Translations under genes and position numbers: made by a program
NCBI GenBank assembly: GCA_900470095.1
Contig: UBZM01000005.1
Coordinates: 1-64,000 of the forward strand
DNA from: Hyphomicrobiales bacterium
GTDB taxonomy: Bacteria; Pseudomonadota; Alphaproteobacteria; Rhizobiales; Beijerinckiaceae
DNA length: 64,000 nucleotides
Reading direction: 5' to 3'
Notes under the pieces: generated by a model
Database searches by the model: none
What the model saw: only the letters and a program-made list of their open reading frames with translations
Told to the model about the DNA's origin: nothing
In this document: piece after piece, positions 60,916 to 64,000 of the stretch
Numbering within the stretch: position 1 is the stretch's first letter
Layout of the letters: every line of letters starts with the position of its first letter

Positions 60916-62244
60916 ATGTCAACGGCCGAGCTATCCCTGGCGGATCGCGCCCCGACCTCGCGTCGCATCAAGGATCTGATCGCAGTCAATTTCGGAAATA
61001 CGCTGGAGTGGTTCGATTGGGCGATCTATACGATCTTCGCTCCCTATTTCGCGCTTCAGTTCTTTCCGTCGAACGATAAGTCGGCCGCGTTGCTGGCGGC
61101 CCTGGCCGTATTCGCGGCCGGTTTCCTGACAAGGCCGCTGGGTGGCCTGATCTTCGGGCTCTACGCCGACCGCGTCGGCCGCAAGAAGAGCCTGACGCTC
61201 GCCATGCTGGTGACGGCCGGCGGCAGCGTCGTCATCGCCTGCGCCCCGACCTATGCCTCGGCCGGCCTGTTTGCCTCCGTCGTCCTGCTGGTCGCGCGCC
61301 TCGCCCAGGGCATCGCCCATGGCGGCGAGATGGGCACATCGGTGACCTATCTGGTCGAGCGCGCACCGTCGCACAGGCGCGCGCTCTACGGCAGCACGTC
61401 GTGGATGAGCGTCGTGCTCGGCACGATGATCGCGACCTGTACCGGTCTCCTGCTCAATGCCAATCTCGAACGGGCGGCCCTGGAAAGCTGGGGCTGGCGC
61501 ATCCCCTTCGCGATGGGGGGGCTGCTCGGGCTCTACGGCCTGTACCTCAGGCGTAAGCTGACGGAAACGGCCAGCTTCGAGAAGAAGCAGGCGCAGGCCG
61601 CCAAGGCGACGGGACTTGCGCCGCTTGCACGGAACTGGCGTGGCGTCGCCGTGGTCTTCGGGCTCTCCGCCGGCGGCTCGATCATGTTCTACACTTGGCT
61701 GATCTACAGCCCGACCTTCGCCCAGATCAGCCGTGGCCTCGACGCCAAGTCGGCATTGACGGCAAGCCTGATCGCGCAAGCGGTCTTCTTCGCCGCGATC
61801 CCGCTGGTCGGCTGGCTCGCCGACCGGTTCGGACGGAGGCCCTTCATCATCCTGTTCGGGCTTGGCTTCATCGCCCTGACCTTCACCTTGGACGGCATGA
61901 TCACCAACCAGTTCAGCGGGCTGCTCTCGGCGATGATCGCGGCGCTGCTGATCCTGGCCTGCCTATTCGGGGTGAACACGGCGGTCTGGGCCGAGGTGTT
62001 TCCCACCGAGGTTCGGGCGACCGGGGTGAGCGGGCCGCTCTCATTGGCGACCGCGATCTTCGGGGGCACCGCGCCCTATGTGAACACCTATCTCGCCCAG
62101 CAGGGCCAGCATTCGCTGTTCCTCGTCTATCTCATGGTCGTGTCCGCGATCACCTTGCTGACCGGCTTCCTGATCCCGGAAACCAGGTATCTCGATCTGG
62201 ACAGGCCGGACACCGGCCGCCTGGCCAACACCCCGCGAGAATGA
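60916..62244 (+). CDS. MFS transporter, metabolite:H+ symporter type
   Basis: This 442-residue, twelve-helix transporter has the signature LYADRVGRKKSLTLAML between helices 2 and 3 and WLADRFGRRPFIILFG between 8 and 9. The N-terminal segment VNFGNTLEWFDWAIYTIFAP is typical of the alpha-ketoglutarate/shikimate-type symporters. It lies 51 nt after the flavin reductase and is probably under the same GntR control. Its substrate is unknown, probably an organic acid. Confidence 0.94.
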   Translation: MSTAELSLADRAPTSRRIKDLIAVNFGNTLEWFDWAIYTIFAPYFALQFFPSNDKSAALLAALAVFAAGFLTRPLGGLIFGLYADRVGRKKSLTLAMLVTAGGSVVIACAPTYASAGLFASVVLLVARLAQGIAHGGEMGTSVTYLVERAPSHRRALYGSTSWMSVVLGTMIATCTGLLLNANLERAALESWGWRIPFAMGGLLGLYGLYLRRKLTETASFEKKQAQAAKATGLAPLARNWRGVAVVFGLSAGGSIMFYTWLIYSPTFAQISRGLDAKSALTASLIAQAVFFAAIPLVGWLADRFGRRPFIILFGLGFIALTFTLDGMITNQFSGLLSAMIAALLILACLFGVNTAVWAEVFPTEVRATGVSGPLSLATAIFGGTAPYVNTYLAQQGQHSLFLVYLMVVSAITLLTGFLIPETRYLDLDRPDTGRLANTPRE

Positions 62245-62289
62245 TCCCGGAGGATACCAGCCTCGGCCTGAGGGCCAAGGTGAACAGAG

Positions 62290-62311
62290 GAGGGCCGCGC
62301 GCGCGGCCCTC
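62290..62311. terminator. GC-rich palindrome between convergent genes
   Basis: GAGGGCCGCGC is followed by its exact complement, a 22-bp perfect palindrome, 45 nt after the MFS stop and 126 nt before the end of the leftward LuxR gene. No T tract follows. It could act as a bidirectional stop signal but is not a standard intrinsic terminator. Confidence 0.35.
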
Positions 62312-62436
62312 TGCACCGTCTCCAACCCCGCCACCGGCAGGCTGTCGCTCATCACCACTCCGGAGGCGGGGGCAGGGCGGCCCGACCGAAATCCCGGCAC
62401 GGCTCCGGCTCGGCGATGCCGTCTTGGGGCCGCCGC

Positions 62437-63531
62437 TCAGGCCGATAGCGTCAGCGGAGCCAGCCGCCTGATGAAATCGGCCTGCGAGCGGCTGCCGGTT
62501 TTCGCGAGCACCGCTTTGACCTGGCCGCGAACCGTCTCCCGGCCGACCCCGCGTGTCCCAGCGAGTTCCTCGACCGTGCGGCCGTCCAGGAGCCCGCCGG
62601 CGACAGCTGCTTCCGCCCGGGTCAGATCATAGAGCTCACAAAGCAGCGAGGCTTCGATCCGCAGGCTGCGGGCTGAGCTCGTGATGACGAGCAGGGCCTG
62701 GGCGCGCGAAAAGACATCCCGCGCTTGCCGGCGGACCGGCATGACATGGATGATGAAGGCGGGAAGATCGCCCTTGGCCGGCACCGGGATCGACCGCGTA
62801 TCGCCCATGCGATCATGCCCGAGATCGGCGAGCGCCCTTTGCAGAAGCGTGTTCGCACGGGGATCATCGAGCGCGATCCTGTCCCTGGCCTTAAGGACGA
62901 TCTGCCCGAGCAGGGCTTCGAAGCCCGGGTTGGCGGCGTAGACGGCGCCGCCTGCGCCCACCAGCGCAGCCGGAGATCCGGCCTTCTCGAAGGAATCGAG
63001 GCTGGCCTGGGCCCGTTGCATCTGGAGCTTCGAGGCAAGGACCGCGGCCCGGGCGAGGTGGGGGCGGACGCTGTCGAGCAGTTCGGTCTCGCGACGGGAG
63101 ACCGGACCCAGTTCGAACTTGCGCTCCAGCGTGAAGACGATGGTCTCGCCCGATGCCGAGCGCACATGGGTGGCCGTGCCCCAGCCATAGCCCTCGGGCC
63201 GCAGGAAATCGCGATAGAGCGCGGTCTCCCTCAGCTCGTCGTCCGTGAAGAGGTCGTGATCGGTCACGAAACCGGTCCCGCCATGCGCCAAGAGGCCGGC
63301 CATGCGGGCATTCCTGTCCATCCAGCCCTGATCCAGGAAGCGCTGGAAGACCGGTGAAAACGCCCTGGACGCGACCCAGTTCGTGCCCTGTCCTGAATGC
63401 ACGAAGAGAAGTCCCCCGGTACAGCCCGCGATCTCCGCCAGCCGTTCGATCGCAGTCGGCCAGACCTCCGGAACCGCGGCGGCCTCATAGAGCATGGCGA
63501 CCGCATCCCCAAACTCGTTCGCATCAAGCAT
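62437..63531 (-). CDS. LuxR-family regulator with GAF/PAS-like N-terminus
   Basis: In this 364-residue protein, residues 1-160 are probably an unnamed sensor domain (EVWPTAIERLAEIAGCTGGL), 180-290 PAS-like (AALVGAGGAVYAANPGFEAL), and 298-360 a LuxR-type helix-turn-helix (LTRAEAAVAGGLLDGRTVEE, then GVGRETVRGQVKAVLAKTG). The HTH lacks the usual PRExEVL start and instead has LTRAEA, as in many alphaproteobacterial relatives. I chose the ATG at 63531, which follows a G-rich site; an ATG at 63576 is a less likely start. Its targets are unknown. Confidence 0.88.
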   Translation of the reverse strand: MLDANEFGDAVAMLYEAAAVPEVWPTAIERLAEIAGCTGGLLFVHSGQGTNWVASRAFSPVFQRFLDQGWMDRNARMAGLLAHGGTGFVTDHDLFTDDELRETALYRDFLRPEGYGWGTATHVRSASGETIVFTLERKFELGPVSRRETELLDSVRPHLARAAVLASKLQMQRAQASLDSFEKAGSPAALVGAGGAVYAANPGFEALLGQIVLKARDRIALDDPRANTLLQRALADLGHDRMGDTRSIPVPAKGDLPAFIIHVMPVRRQARDVFSRAQALLVITSSARSLRIEASLLCELYDLTRAEAAVAGGLLDGRTVEELAGTRGVGRETVRGQVKAVLAKTGSRSQADFIRRLAPLTLSA

Positions 63532-63669
63532 GGCCGTCCATCCCCCCGCCGACGAGAGTGGAACAGTGCCGGCCATTCCTCAATCGTTTTGGCCGAGACC
63601 CGTTCCGGAGACGGATGATCGCCGGGACGATTGCTGGCCGATGGAGCGAAACCTTGGCCGGGCAGGGGG

Positions 63670-63714
63670 GCAGTTCGGTCGCCGCGCCGCCTTCATCTTA
63701 TGGTGGACGTTGAG
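63670..63714 (+). repeat. Direct repeat copy B (partner at 58197-58242)
   Basis: It is the near-identical partner of copy A, from GCAGTTCGGTCGC through CTTCATCTTATGGTGGACGT to TGAG. In both copies one frame reads as a short end (RRAAFILWWTL here, RRAVFILLWTL in copy A) followed within five residues by a stop, so both could be ends of a decayed gene family. Confidence 0.7.
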
Positions 63715-63891
63715 AGACCGCGCGTAAGGGATTCAGCCGACTCATCTATTGACCTGCCCCTCGAACAAGCTGGGGTGGGGAACAACGCGATGTTCGGCAC
63801 ACTGAGTGCCTGGAGCGGCGGGAGGAGCGCCGTAACCGAGCCACTGGTGAGTCGCCAATGGCGGTGATGTGCGACGCTATTCAGGTGAGGC

Positions 63892-64000
63892 CTAAGGGCA
63901 GAGATCGGCGATCGGAGGGGCGTCCGGCCATACGGCGTTGCGAAGTTGCAGCGCGGCGCAGCGAAAGAGCCTGATGTCGGTCAAGGCCCTCGCCGACGTG
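63892..64000 (-). CDS. Possible C-terminal end of a gene entering from the right
   Basis: The frame that ends in TAG at 63892-63894 stays open to the window edge and reads TSARALTDIRLFRCAALQLR, ending WPDAPPIADLCP. The composition looks protein-like, but only 35 residues are seen and no family is recognised. A rightward ATG at 63973 in the same DNA is a competing possibility. Confidence 0.3.
   Translation of the reverse strand, partial: TSARALTDIRLFRCAALQLRNAVWPDAPPIADLCP

Larger units (their letters stand above)
63532..64000. other. Right-end region with little recognised content
   Basis: This stretch of 469 bp contains the second copy of the direct repeat (63670-63714) and, at its right edge, a possible partial leftward gene (63892-64000). 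The rest holds no supported gene, RNA or terminator. Confidence 0.4.

Noticed and set aside
1..64000. CRISPR arrays, tRNA/rRNA genes, complete insertion sequences or phage genes
   Set aside because: No regularly spaced repeats, tRNA-like cloverleaf sequence, transposase or phage structural motif was recognised on reading. A dedicated search could still find a diverged small RNA.

Overview
The window is high-GC, gene-dense chromosomal DNA from an alphaproteobacterium. A Hyphomicrobiales/Rhizobiales methylotroph or facultative methylotroph in the Bosea / Methylobacterium neighbourhood is the best guess. The reasons are a complete lanthanide-type methanol dehydrogenase (XoxF) locus with its PQQ-associated accessory genes, glutathione-dependent formaldehyde oxidation genes, a DUF1236 protein, a FixJ-type regulator and polyhydroxybutyrate genes. 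The genus is an inference, because no rRNA or other phylogenetic marker is present. No tRNA, rRNA, CRISPR array or intact insertion sequence was found.

Positions 1-17,400 are a C1-oxidation island. A class III formaldehyde/alcohol dehydrogenase (cut by the window edge) and Gfa run leftward beside a divergent AraC regulator. A seven-gene leftward operon (zinc metallohydrolase, SoxYZ-like carrier, pentapeptide-repeat protein, DUF1194 protein, pqqA, pqqD, pqqE) faces a rightward operon (xoxF, xoxG cytochrome, xoxJ, CXXCW-type protein). A further leftward group (beta-propeller protein, ABC ATPase, ABC permease, unknown exported protein) and an ABC-type binding protein complete the set. pqqB and pqqC are absent from the space between pqqA and pqqD.

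Positions 17,500-21,200 hold one unusual 981-residue protein that joins a helical region, a phosphoribosyltransferase, a kinase-like region and a HAD phosphatase. It lies next to an AT-rich gene-free stretch. This is the best candidate in the window for something undescribed. Positions 21,200-27,700 are a peptide/amine-type uptake and oxidation module: a binding protein and two permeases, but no ATPase, divergent from an XRE-cupin regulator, a RidA-family protein and a FAD oxidoreductase.

Positions 27,800-34,300 carry stress-type genes (general-stress flavin protein, Gly-rich protein, PepSY-like protein, YciF), a second FAD oxidoreductase, a ribbon-helix-helix regulator with a 40-bp palindrome coupled to a PHB-depolymerase-type esterase, and four small unknown genes. 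Positions 34,600-39,850 hold an overlapping ManA-glycosyltransferase-GH130 operon and a DUF1236 protein. Positions 40,900-45,500 hold a DUF3302/HlyD pair, then an ABC exporter and a phospholipase-D-like protein.

Positions 45,550-57,340 look like one functional unit. A three-gene two-component system, whose sensor has a solute-binding-protein-like periplasmic domain, is divergent from a sulfatase cluster: formylglycine-generating enzyme, arylsulfatase, two lipoproteins, an exported HAD hydrolase, a Gly-rich secreted protein and an alkylsulfatase. Positions 57,400-64,000 hold a DedA protein, a possible 31-residue membrane peptide, a phasin, a GntR regulator divergent from a flavin reductase and an MFS transporter, and a LuxR-type regulator. 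A pair of ~45-bp direct repeats brackets the phasin-to-LuxR block.
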